A stretch of 11,372 bases of DNA from UBA3907 sp033810155 (GCA_033810155.1 JAPXKJ010000036.1:1-11372); one strand, 5' to 3'; positions 1 through 7,495 are shown, counted from the first letter of the stretch. The notes: generated by a model from the sequence alone, not told the origin. Made by a program: numbers and translations.

Positions 1-1151
1 GTATAGCCTGACTCAGTTGGAGTGATTATGGCAGATGCCCCGAGATCCAAAGCTGAAGATACTGCAGATCGACTAACAGATTCAGTCACATTGGTAGATA
101 CACCACTAATCCTAGAGAAAAAGACACTGCTGTCGAGGAACTCATCAGCCCTTAAAGCAATCTTCGCCATAAACTCCACCGATTCAACTGGGTATTTGCC
201 ATACGCAGTTTCCCCAGATAGCATGACAGCGTCTGTACCGTCTATGATAGCATTGGCCACGTCTGACGCTTCCGCCCTTGTAGGCCTTGGCTTTTCTATC
301 ATAGACTCAAGCATTTGGGTGGCCGTGATAACAGGTTTTCCGATCTTGTTGCATTCAGCTATCATTTTCTTCTGAAGGACCGGAATGTCTTCAGGAGGGT
401 ACTGTACGCCAAGATCACCTCTAGCTACCATAAGACCATCAGCAGTCTTTAGTATTTGGTCCAAAGCCATAACGCCCTGGCTCGACTCAATCTTGGCGAT
501 TATCCTCGCAGTCGAGCCCGCTTCCTCCAGAACACGCCTTACATCCATAACATCATCCGAAGACCTTACAAACGAGGCTGCTACAAAGTCTATCCCGTGT
601 TGCGTTCCAAATATGATGTCCTCCTTGTCAGCTTCGCTCACAGCAGGCAGACCCGCTGTAGCTGAATCTGGAATGGAAACTTTCTTCTTATCCGATATGA
701 AACCGCTGTTTAAGATCATAGCCGTTATCTGATTATCTGAAACCTTGCAAACTTCTAACTCGATATTGCCGTCATCTAGTAGGATAATAGACGAAGGGCT
801 CAAAACGTCACAGATATCCTTAAAAGAAACGGAACACATCTCAGCGGTCCCGATTACGTCTTCGGTCGTTAGGACTATGCAATTCCCTTCTTTCAGAAAA
901 ACTCCACCATCTCTGAACACACCCAATCGTATCTCGGGGCCTCTGGTATCGAGCATTAGTCCGACTCTTTTTCCCGCGCGTAAAGATGCACGCCTTACCC
1001 TTTCCATATTCAAACCGTGCTCCTCATGCGTACCATGGGAAAAGTTGAACCTAGCGACATCCATTCCCGCTCGAATCATATTGAGCAGTACTTCCTCATC
1101 GCTGCATGACGGCCCTATCGTGCATACTATTTTGCTTCTACGTATATCCAT
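1..1151 (-). CDS. pyk: Pyruvate kinase, N-terminal 383 residues (cut by left edge)
   Basis: Catalyses phosphoenolpyruvate + ADP to pyruvate + ATP, the last step of glycolysis, in the cytosol. The start is ATG with an AGGTGAG Shine-Dalgarno 7 bases upstream. The N-terminus (MDIRRSKIVCTIGP) is typical of the family. Visible motifs are RFNFSHG at about 34-40 (nucleotide and potassium binding), the B domain at about 70-166, AKIE with Lys220 and Glu222 (catalytic Lys and metal ligand), ARGDLG with Asp246, and ITATQMLESM at about 275-284, which includes the active-site Thr. The TIM barrel is essentially complete. The allosteric C domain begins near residue 355 and runs off the window, so I cannot tell whether it carries the extra C-terminal PEP-utiliser domain of Bacillus-type enzymes. 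It lies 74 bases after the small DUF2007-like gene and two genes after dnaE, on the same strand, so a shared transcript is plausible. I found no convincing promoter in the gap. Identity is very sure. Confidence 0.97.
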   Translation of the reverse strand, partial: MDIRRSKIVCTIGPSCSDEEVLLNMIRAGMDVARFNFSHGTHEEHGLNMERVRRASLRAGKRVGLMLDTRGPEIRLGVFRDGGVFLKEGNCIVLTTEDVIGTAEMCSVSFKDICDVLSPSSIILLDDGNIELEVCKVSDNQITAMILNSGFISDKKKVSIPDSATAGLPAVSEADKEDIIFGTQHGIDFVAASFVRSSDDVMDVRRVLEEAGSTARIIAKIESSQGVMALDQILKTADGLMVARGDLGVQYPPEDIPVLQKKMIAECNKIGKPVITATQMLESMIEKPRPTRAEASDVANAIIDGTDAVMLSGETAYGKYPVESVEFMAKIALRADEFLDSSVFFSRISGVSTNVTESVSRSAVSSALDLGASAIITPTESGY

Positions 1152-1225
1152 AAAACTACTCACCTAAACTTGTTTACATTAGCAGTCCAGAAATGAATCC
1201 CGTATAAAGCATTAGAATTTCATTA

Positions 1226-1435
1226 TCATGTTCTAGCCGTGCCTACGAACTGCATGATTATAGACTGAGCTTCTCTGGCCTCCAGACGAGGGACGAGAAT
1301 CTCAACGTACTTAGTCGACTTTCTGTCCTCCGGACTACAAGTCCTGAGTGTAACCAGGAGCCCTTCTTTTGCCAACCTGCTCTTCATACATTCAGCTTCT
1401 TCCCAACCTGATGCAATGTAAATTACTGTCCACAC
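1226..1435 (-). CDS. Small DUF2007-like protein (69 aa), unknown function
   Basis: A 69-residue protein starting at GTG (MWTVIYIASGWEEAECMK). The pattern is a beta strand with aromatic/hydrophobic residues, then an EAE-x-MK helix, a GLLVTLR strand, a polar loop, VEILVPRLEA, and a final helix (REAQSIIMQF). This resembles the ferredoxin-like DUF2007 / putative signal-transducing family. Similar short proteins near dnaE/pfkA/pyk in Clostridia have, as I recall, sometimes been misnamed glutamate decarboxylase. It is far too short to be that enzyme and has no PLP-lysine motif. It lies 84 bases after dnaE and 74 before pyk, on the same strand. The start is uncertain: the GTG has no clear Shine-Dalgarno, while a strong GGGAGGG lies about 50 bases upstream, 5 bases before an in-frame CTG (1478-1480). 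Starting there would add 15 residues. No signal peptide or membrane segment is seen. No function is proposed. Confidence 0.72.
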   Translation of the reverse strand: MWTVIYIASGWEEAECMKSRLAKEGLLVTLRTCSPEDRKSTKYVEILVPRLEAREAQSIIMQFVGTART

Positions 1436-1485
1436 TTTGCAGGCCCATTCGTTCCCAACATGATGGGCACGAATTATCAGGGCTT

Positions 1486-1492
1486 CCCTCCC
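1486..1492 (-). promoter_or_regulatory. Strong Shine-Dalgarno (GGGAGGG) in the dnaE-DUF2007 gap
   Basis: On the minus strand GGGAGGG lies 28 bases beyond the dnaE stop. Five bases downstream is CTG (1478-1480), which is in frame with the small protein. The GTG start at 1435 is about 50 bases away, too far for ordinary initiation from this site. It therefore suggests either a rare CTG start with a 15-residue extension or a relic site. Confidence 0.4.
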
Positions 1493-1519
1493 TTCAGTAC
1501 AACTTTCAATCCAGTTGCT

Positions 1520-4500
1520 TCAAGTCCGCATATCCCCTCGAACACTCAGTTCGGAGCAATCCTTAGCCAATATTCTCCGAACATCTTCTTGTTCCTCCAC
1601 ATTGCCGGTCACGATCACCACCTTATCTTTCTGTACGAATCTGCGCACAGTCTGCCAAAGCCTCGGGAACACTATCACCTCGATGCTATCGTACTCGTCT
1701 TCAACTGTAACAAAAGCCATCTCCTCTCCTGACCTTGTTATTACCCGTTTGACTTCAGAAACCCTTCCGCCCACAGTAATCTCAGCCCCTTCAGTTGCTT
1801 CACAAACATCTACCAGGGGCGTCGTCAAACGACTCAATGCTTCCTTGTACTTGTCGAGAGGATGGCCCGAAAAGTACATTCCTAGCAATTCTCTCTCCCA
1901 AGCCAATCGCACTTCGAGAGGTATTTCCTTTTCATGCGCAAACCGTTCGGTCGGCAATATCTCAGCATTCTCAAACAAAGTCGGCTGATAGGGCCCAGGC
2001 ATATCTCGCCCAACCACGAAGGACTCTACCGAGCTCTCAAAAACGGGGCCTTTGTCCCCAAAAAGAGACATTTGAAGATCTGGCTGATTGCCCCTCTGGC
2101 TTAGAGCCGCTTCTACTTTGCTCAGATTTGCATGCCGCGCCCCGATTTCGTCAAATGCCCCGCACTGTATGAGACTTTCCAACGCTTTTCTGGTGAGTCC
2201 CTTGCCAATCCGGAAAGCAAACGACTCTACTGACAAATACTCCCCACGCAGTTGTCTCTCCCTAACGATCTCCCGGGCCAAAGACTCCCCTACATTCTTT
2301 ATGCCTGCCAGCCCATATCTTATGTTTCCATCTTCGACCGAGAAATCGACCATGCTCTTGTTCACGCTTGGCCCTTTTATGCCGATCCCTAGCCGTTTCG
2401 CCTCTTCCAAATAGTAGCCGACTTTGTTCTGGACGCCTCTTACCGAAGAAAGAAGGGCAGCCATGAACTCGCTCGGGTAATTAGCCTTAAGATAAGCAGT
2501 TCTGTACGCTATCAAAGCATAGGGCGCCGCATGATTCTTGTTGAAACCGTAGTTTGCAAACTTCATGATCAGTTCCCAGATCCCATTTGCATCGTTTTGA
2601 GATAACCCTCGTCCTACAGCTCCACTTATAAACTTCTGTTCCATCTCCAGAAGTAACCTTCTGTCTTTCTTTCCTACAGCACGTCTCAGGATGTCGGCCT
2701 CTCCCAAGCTTAAGCCCGCGATGTGATTGGCAATTCTAAGGATCTGCTCTTGATAGACCAATACACCGTACGTGTCCTTAAGAATAGGTTCAAGAGCAGG
2801 GTGAGGATACGTGGGATTGCCCTTTTTCCCTCTTATGTATTCCGGTATATGCTCCATAGGCCCTGGCCTGCAAAGCGCAACTGCATCTATCACATCGCTG
2901 AACTCTGTAGGCCGCATTTCTCTAAGAAAGTCCCTAACCCACGACGATTCAAGCTGAAATACACCCAGAGTCTCCCCATTTGAAAGAAGTCGGTAAGTAG
3001 CAGGGTCATCTAAGGGTATCTCTTCTATGTCCAAGAAGTCTTTTCTTAGTACGCCATTCCTGATGCCCAATTCTTCCTCACCGGTCATGGTCTTGCCATT
3101 TATAAGATTAACTGCCGTTTGAATCACGGTAAGGGTTCTGAGACCTAAGAAATCCATCTTCAATATACCGAGTTTTTCGAGATCATCCATGGCGTACTGG
3201 GTAGTTACTACCCCATCTTGGCTTTTCGCCAAAGGAGTATACTCCCACAAAGGGCCTTTACCGATGACGACTCCCGCAGCATGCACTGATGAATGTCTTG
3301 GCATACCTTCCAACTTCGAAGCGATTTCGATCAATTCGCTTATCGATTGTTGCTCCATAGCTTTCCTGATGTCAGGAACACTATCAACCGCCTTCGGTAT
3401 GGTAATCCCCGGTTGTTGTGGAATCATCTTAGCTATTTTGTCGACCTCTCCGTAAGGCATATTGAGTGCTCGCCCCACATCTCTTATCGCAGCCCTTGCA
3501 GCCATGCTCCCAAAAGTGATTATTTGGGCAACTCTATCCTTGCCGTATTTCTCCCGCACATACGCAATCACTTCATCTCTACGATCATCCTGAAAATCGA
3601 TGTCTATGTCTGGCATACTTATTCGTTCTGGGTTCAGAAATCTTTCAAAGACCAGATCGTATTCCACTGGGTCTATCCCTGTGATTCCAAGCGCGTATGC
3701 CACCTCACTTCCGGCTGCAGAACCACGACCCGGACCGACCGCAATTCCTTGTTCCTTGGCGTAATTCACAAAATCAGCCACGATCAGAAAATATGACGAG
3801 TAACCCATACTCTTTATGATACTGAGCTCATATTCAAGCCTTTCCTCTCTGGATCTGTCGAGACGCCCATGGGATTTTTGTTTCAACCCTTCCCTGGCTT
3901 TGTGCGCAAGCAGTGAGAACGGGTCTTGGTCATCCGAATGGAGATATTCAGGAAGGTGGATAGTTGAAAAGTCCAGTTCTACTCTGCACCTATCTGCAAT
4001 GACAGAAGTGTTTAATATGGCTTCAGGCAGGTCCTGGAACTCAAGTGCCATCTCTTTCGGTGACTTGAAATAAAATCCAGTCCCTGGAAAACGGAGTCTG
4101 GTAGGATCATCGATATTTGTGCCGGTTTGGATAGCAAGCAAGATTTCATGGTAGCGCGCATCTTGTTTCTTGAGGTAGTGACAGTCGTTAGTAGCAACTA
4201 AGGGTACTCCATATTTCCTGGACAACCCTACTAGCTGAGCGTTCACTTCTTCTTGACCTTTGACCCCGTTCCTTTGTATTTCAATGAAAACACTGTCTTT
4301 CCCAAATATATCAACATACCTAGTGAGGCTGTTCTCAGCTTCTCTATTTCGACCCTGCGCTAGCAGTGCGGGCACCTCCCCACCAATGCAAGCGGTCAAA
4401 GCGATCAATCCTTCTGAATAGCGTGCTAAAGTATCAACATCAACCCTAGGACGGTAGTAAAAACCTTCCAGAAAGCCTGTAGACACTATCTTCATGAGAT

Positions 4501-4801
4501 TCATATAACCTTGGTATGTCTCGGCAAGCAGAACCAGGTGATACGGCTCATCCTTTGCGCCCTGATTCTTGGAATACATAGAACCTCGCGCCACATACAC
4601 CTCGCACCCTATGATTGGGCGCAACCCAACCTGGTGGCAAGCCTCATAAAAAGTCACAACCCCATACATATTGCCATGATCCGTTATGGCAACCGAATCC
4701 ATACCCATGTTTCGTGCCAAGGCACACATCTCTTTGATCCTACAAGCCCCATCTAAGAGGCTATACTCGGTATGCACATGAAGATGACAGAAATTAGACA
4801 T
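1520..4801 (-). CDS. dnaE: DNA polymerase III subunit alpha (DnaE, 1093 aa)
   Basis: C-family replicative DNA polymerase. Domains in order: an N-terminal PHP domain (HLHVHTEYSLLDG at residues 6-18, then DHGN, and NDCHY in the 200s) that keeps the metal-binding His/Asp pattern; the palm, with PDIDIDF at 397-403 (Asp398 and Asp400) and KMDFLGLRTL with Asp550 as the third catalytic Asp; helix-hairpin-helix at about 860-885; a clamp-binding motif QMSLF at 910-914; and an OB fold from about 1003 to 1085. The protein stops just after the OB fold, so the tau-binding C-terminal domain of E. coli DnaE (1160 aa) is missing. Bacillus DnaE is similarly short and works beside PolC. I chose ATG at 4801, which has GGGGG 5 bases upstream and gives the usual N-terminus MSNFCHLHVHTEYS. 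ATG at 4804 and TTG at 4813 are in-frame alternatives. It is divergent from the zinc-ribbon gene and probably leads a run with the DUF2007-like gene and pyk. Confidence 0.97.
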   Translation of the reverse strand: MSNFCHLHVHTEYSLLDGACRIKEMCALARNMGMDSVAITDHGNMYGVVTFYEACHQVGLRPIIGCEVYVARGSMYSKNQGAKDEPYHLVLLAETYQGYMNLMKIVSTGFLEGFYYRPRVDVDTLARYSEGLIALTACIGGEVPALLAQGRNREAENSLTRYVDIFGKDSVFIEIQRNGVKGQEEVNAQLVGLSRKYGVPLVATNDCHYLKKQDARYHEILLAIQTGTNIDDPTRLRFPGTGFYFKSPKEMALEFQDLPEAILNTSVIADRCRVELDFSTIHLPEYLHSDDQDPFSLLAHKAREGLKQKSHGRLDRSREERLEYELSIIKSMGYSSYFLIVADFVNYAKEQGIAVGPGRGSAAGSEVAYALGITGIDPVEYDLVFERFLNPERISMPDIDIDFQDDRRDEVIAYVREKYGKDRVAQIITFGSMAARAAIRDVGRALNMPYGEVDKIAKMIPQQPGITIPKAVDSVPDIRKAMEQQSISELIEIASKLEGMPRHSSVHAAGVVIGKGPLWEYTPLAKSQDGVVTTQYAMDDLEKLGILKMDFLGLRTLTVIQTAVNLINGKTMTGEEELGIRNGVLRKDFLDIEEIPLDDPATYRLLSNGETLGVFQLESSWVRDFLREMRPTEFSDVIDAVALCRPGPMEHIPEYIRGKKGNPTYPHPALEPILKDTYGVLVYQEQILRIANHIAGLSLGEADILRRAVGKKDRRLLLEMEQKFISGAVGRGLSQNDANGIWELIMKFANYGFNKNHAAPYALIAYRTAYLKANYPSEFMAALLSSVRGVQNKVGYYLEEAKRLGIGIKGPSVNKSMVDFSVEDGNIRYGLAGIKNVGESLAREIVRERQLRGEYLSVESFAFRIGKGLTRKALESLIQCGAFDEIGARHANLSKVEAALSQRGNQPDLQMSLFGDKGPVFESSVESFVVGRDMPGPYQPTLFENAEILPTERFAHEKEIPLEVRLAWERELLGMYFSGHPLDKYKEALSRLTTPLVDVCEATEGAEITVGGRVSEVKRVITRSGEEMAFVTVEDEYDSIEVIVFPRLWQTVRRFVQKDKVVIVTGNVEEQEDVRRILAKDCSELSVRGDMRT

Positions 4802-4865
4802 CATTGCCCCCAATTGTTTTTGATGATATATTTTTCTTGTAGATTACACCCTGCATTTTGCACAG

Positions 4866-4872
4866 AAGGTGA
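4866..4872 (+). promoter_or_regulatory. Shine-Dalgarno AAGGTGA deciding a TTG start
   Basis: AAGGTGA sits 5 bases before TTG at 4878-4880, the expected spacing. The alternative GTG start at 4869 lies inside this motif and has no Shine-Dalgarno of its own. TTG is therefore the better supported start for the zinc-ribbon gene. Confidence 0.55.
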
Positions 4873-4877
4873 ATCGC

Positions 4878-5066
4878 TTGCCCTGGAAATTTTGTCCCTA
4901 CTGCAACGAAATTTCATACACTGCCGCTACTAAATACCGGTGGTGGCCATGCCCAAAATGTGGCAAAGAGTTAAAAGATGAACCGGAATATCTCTTGCAA
5001 GAAGCAATCGCTGTTAAGAACGAGCATCTCGAAAAAGCAACGATTCCGCCGAAAGATAACATTTGA
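4878..5066 (+). CDS. Small zinc-ribbon protein (62 aa), unknown function
   Basis: Not recognised beyond its fold. The 62-residue protein has two CPxC knuckles, C6-P-Y-C9 and C25-P-K-C28, spaced CX2C-X15-CX2C. This should form a zinc ribbon, with YRWWP immediately before the second knuckle. Residues about 35-52 (EPEYLLQEAIAVKNEHLEK) look helical and the last ten are polar. No signal peptide or membrane segment is present. Start chosen: TTG with AAGGTGA 5 bases upstream. GTG at 4869 would add three residues but lacks a ribosome site. It is the only plus-strand gene among minus-strand neighbours, 76 bases from the dnaE start and divergent from it, so the two could share a control region. It ends 104 bases before the convergent nth-like gene. 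The four ordered cysteines make a chance reading frame unlikely. DNA, RNA or protein binding are all possible and the sequence does not say which. Confidence 0.7.
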   Translation: MPWKFCPYCNEISYTAATKYRWWPCPKCGKELKDEPEYLLQEAIAVKNEHLEKATIPPKDNI

Positions 5067-5081
5067 CCGATATTTTGGGCG

Positions 5082-5103
5082 AAAACTCCACTCACAGGGT
5101 TTT
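5082..5103. terminator. Weak hairpin between convergent zinc-ribbon and nth-like genes
   Basis: AAAAC-t-CC (5082-5089) can pair with GGGTTTT (5097-5103) over a 7-base loop, with one bulged base. A T-run follows on the plus strand, and on the minus strand the stem itself ends in TTTT. It starts 15 bases after the zinc-ribbon stop. The stem is short and AT-rich, so it is only a weak candidate for termination in either direction. Nothing else convincing is seen in 5067-5170. Confidence 0.3.
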
Positions 5104-5170
5104 TAGTTATGTCCATTTTATGATAAAACACCCGAACACTGAGTACTTCACTCTATCATAGAAAACTCCT

Positions 5171-5992
5171 TCAATCCTGCGTTGGGTTCTCGGAAGAACC
5201 AAAGAAAGTGCACATGTCCTGCAAAGGACACAACCCGCATTTAGGTTTCCTTGCAGTGCATACTTTGCGTCCATGCTCTATCAGCATCAGATGCAAAGAC
5301 ATCTTTGCTTCATCGGGAACGGATTTCTCGAGAATCTGCTGTACAGAAGACGCAGAAGCAGATGCTTCCGCAATGCCTAGTCGCTTAATCACCCTAAGCA
5401 CGTGTGTATCGACTGGGATCGCCGGCTTCCCCAGTCCAAATAGGAGCACACACGCTGCCGTTTTAGGTCCTACTCCAGGAAGCGAGGTGAGATATTCAAA
5501 ACAGCGCTCCTTTGGCCAACTTTTCAGTGGGTCTAGGGTGATCTCTCCGAAGTCTTCCCTGATCTCATTTAGAGCCCCTACTATACTCTTTGTTTTCTGT
5601 CGGTGCAAACCGGCACAAGAAAGAATATCCTCCACAACCTCACAGTCCTCACAAAGAAGAGATTCCCACTCTGGAAATTCCGACTTGAGCCGTGAAAAGG
5701 CACGCGAACTGAGAGAATCGTTTGTCGCCTGAGACAGAATAGTTGCGATCAGAGTATCGACAGGTTCATTTACTGTAGAACTAAGTAGTTGCGACCGCGG
5801 CTCGATGTAAACTTGCTTCAACCTTTCAGAAAGCAGATGGAGTCTCTCTTCTACTGCATCCTTTCTACCCTCCTGCTGCATTTCACAAAAAGCGTCTTCA
5901 GACCCGCATGACAGCGGACAGGCTGAAGGATTCTTCTCAGTCATCACTTGAACCAAACCCCAATCTGGACTCACTATCCGAACACTTACCAA
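5171..5992 (-). CDS. nth: Endonuclease III-like DNA glycosylase/AP lyase (HhH-GPD, 4Fe-4S)
   Basis: Base-excision repair enzyme family that removes oxidised pyrimidines and nicks abasic sites. Residue numbers are from the TTG at 5992. The HhH motif is LPGVGPKTA (171-179), with catalytic Lys177. The catalytic Asp195 lies in VDTH. The iron-sulfur loop is C245-X6-C252-X2-C255-X5-C261. All key residues are intact. The ILSQATND motif (85-92) occupies the position of LLSAQATD in E. coli Nth. It is longer than usual (273 against about 210-220 aa) because of an N-terminal stretch of about 45 residues containing CPLSC and FC. The start is uncertain: TTG at 5992 lies 9 bases after the murD stop but has no clear Shine-Dalgarno, and ATG at 5944 would give 257 residues, also with a weak site. 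It is probably in an operon with murD. Exact substrate class is not provable from sequence. Confidence 0.9.
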   Translation of the reverse strand: MVSVRIVSPDWGLVQVMTEKNPSACPLSCGSEDAFCEMQQEGRKDAVEERLHLLSERLKQVYIEPRSQLLSSTVNEPVDTLIATILSQATNDSLSSRAFSRLKSEFPEWESLLCEDCEVVEDILSCAGLHRQKTKSIVGALNEIREDFGEITLDPLKSWPKERCFEYLTSLPGVGPKTAACVLLFGLGKPAIPVDTHVLRVIKRLGIAEASASASSVQQILEKSVPDEAKMSLHLMLIEHGRKVCTARKPKCGLCPLQDMCTFFGSSENPTQD

Positions 5993-6001
5993 AAGTGCTG
6001 G

Positions 6002-7426
6002 TCATAGGCAGAGACCCCTGACCAGATCCTTGAATAAGCGTCCGCGCTCTTCAAAATCGCTGAACATATCGTAACTGGCACATGCAGGCGAAAGCACAAC
6101 AGAATCTCCGGGAGAGGCTAAAGAACTAGCTAGTCTCACTGCTTCTTCCAAGTCTCTGGCACGCACAACCTTGAGAATTTCATGCCACGCCCTTTCCTCA
6201 CTTGCCGCAGCTTTCTTTATCGACTCTTCAATCTTTCCGGCACACGCGCCCAAAAGGACCACTTTCGCGTGTGCGTCTACGATTCTTTCCCCCAGCTCGT
6301 CAAATGACAACCCTTTGTCGTATCCTCCCAATATAAGCACCAAAGGACCTGGCATAGATTGGATAAGAGCAATTGTCCTGTCAGGTGAAGTAGCGATAGA
6401 ATCGTTATAGAATCTGACTCCATCCTTTTCACACACATATTCGATCCTATGCTCCAATCCGTGAAACGCCGAGATGGCATCCCTTACTCCTTTGGCGGTT
6501 GCCCCAAGTCTCATTGAAAGAAGGGTAGCGCCTAACACGTTGGATATGTTGTGCTGACCAGGTATGAGTATGTCACTTTTCTTAGCAACGCACGTCGTCT
6601 GCCCCGTTTCTGTCACGTATATGAGGCTCTCTCCGTCGAGAAACGCCCATGGAATACCTGAGTAATCAATATGGTCGTCAGGGGGAATGAGTGAAAAAAA
6701 CCCGAGATTTCCTGGGCATTCACCCGCCATGTTTCGTACCAACTGTTCGTCGTGATTGAGAAACACCCAGTCCTCGCGGTTTTGGAATCTGAATATGTTC
6801 TTCTTAGAATTTACATATTCCTCAAAGTCTGCATGTATGTCTAGGTGGTTCGGTCGGATGTTAAGAAGGAGAGATACATCGGGACTTACGTCGCACATCT
6901 GCAATTGGAAACTAGACAGTTCAAGTACCACTATAGCATCTTCGGGGATATCATCAACCTTTTCTATTAGCACAGATCCCACGTTGCCTCCCAAAAGGAT
7001 CTCTCGTTTCGGTAAGCTATGTTTAAGCATGGAAAACGCAAGGGTAGAACTGGTAGTCTTACCCGCGCTCCCCGTCACTCCACCTACTTTGGCTTTGCAT
7101 CTTTGAAGGAAAAGAGCGATTTCCGTTGAAATGAACGCGCCCCGTTTTTTGGCCTCCAAAACTTCCGGTTGGTTCTTTCTCATACCGGGCGTAAGGAATA
7201 TGTTGCCGTATGAAGGAAGAGATCCCAAATATCCTTCCCCTAAACTCCATTCAACACCCAACTCCGAAAACTCGTCGTACACAGCGCCAAGTTCTTTCGC
7301 ATTCTTCTTGTCGAAACAAGTAATAACCGCTCCTTCTTTCAGAAGATAGCGGCACAAAGATTGATTCGAAATGCCCATACCCACTATGGCGACCTTCTGG
7401 TCCTTAAAAGACGTATAATTCTGCAT
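6002..7426 (-). CDS. murD: UDP-N-acetylmuramoyl-L-alanine--glutamate ligase (MurD family)
   Basis: Cytosolic ATP-dependent Mur ligase that adds glutamate to UDP-MurNAc-L-Ala in peptidoglycan synthesis. The 474 residues match the family. Seen in order: an N-terminal Rossmann segment KVAIVGMGISNQSL (11-24) for UDP binding; P-loop GVTGSAGKTT (116-125) with Lys123; LELSSFQL (168-175); NHLDIH (193-198); Lys208 at the place of the carbamylated lysine; NDSIATSP (341-348); LGGYDK with Lys371; and SPACASYDMFSDFEERG (446-462), the glutamate-binding C-terminal motif. Two motifs differ from the E. coli form: TN becomes SA in the P-loop and NDSKATN becomes NDSIATS. I believe these variants recur in a subset of MurD proteins. 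The start is ATG with AGGGTGG 6 bases upstream. It lies 37 bases after the aminotransferase terminator with no clear promoter between. The nth-like gene follows closely. Confidence 0.95.
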   Translation of the reverse strand: MQNYTSFKDQKVAIVGMGISNQSLCRYLLKEGAVITCFDKKNAKELGAVYDEFSELGVEWSLGEGYLGSLPSYGNIFLTPGMRKNQPEVLEAKKRGAFISTEIALFLQRCKAKVGGVTGSAGKTTSSTLAFSMLKHSLPKREILLGGNVGSVLIEKVDDIPEDAIVVLELSSFQLQMCDVSPDVSLLLNIRPNHLDIHADFEEYVNSKKNIFRFQNREDWVFLNHDEQLVRNMAGECPGNLGFFSLIPPDDHIDYSGIPWAFLDGESLIYVTETGQTTCVAKKSDILIPGQHNISNVLGATLLSMRLGATAKGVRDAISAFHGLEHRIEYVCEKDGVRFYNDSIATSPDRTIALIQSMPGPLVLILGGYDKGLSFDELGERIVDAHAKVVLLGACAGKIEESIKKAAASEERAWHEILKVVRARDLEEAVRLASSLASPGDSVVLSPACASYDMFSDFEERGRLFKDLVRGLCL

Positions 7427-7463
7427 GTACAGCCACCCTGATCAGGTCTAGTCTAGCACCTAG

Positions 7464-7495
7464 AAAACAAAGGGCCTGTCAATAACCCAGGCCCT
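7464..7495 (-). terminator. Intrinsic terminator of the aminotransferase gene
   Basis: On the minus strand a perfect 8-bp stem, AGGGCCTG / CAGGCCCT (7488-7495 with 7471-7478), encloses a 9-base loop and is followed at once by TTGTTTT (7464-7470). It begins 19 bases after the aminotransferase stop. The GC-rich stem with a U-tract is a textbook rho-independent terminator. Any murD transcript starting upstream must read through it. Confidence 0.88.

Noticed and set aside
22..1167. Three consecutive plus-strand open frames covering the left end.
   Set aside because: All are antisense to pyruvate kinase, whose motifs are unmistakable on the minus strand.
1515..1988. A 157-codon plus-strand open frame antisense to the end of dnaE.
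   Set aside because: It lies fully inside dnaE, its composition is Ser/Thr/Leu-rich as expected of an antisense reading, and no domain or ribosome site supports it.
4814..4877. Possible divergent promoter elements for dnaE and the zinc-ribbon gene (TATATC, TGTAAT, TTGATG).
   Set aside because: None forms a -35/-10 pair with good spacing and match, so a promoter is expected here but I cannot place it.
5119..5160. Inverted repeat TATGATA / TATCATA between the zinc-ribbon and nth-like genes.
   Set aside because: Only 7 AT-rich pairs with a 28-base loop and no T-run, too weak to call a terminator or operator.
5081..5169. Nine-base direct repeat GAAAACTCC at 5081-5089 and 5161-5169, like a target-site duplication.
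   Set aside because: The 71 bases between have no terminal inverted repeats or reading frame. A short AT-rich repeat can arise by chance.
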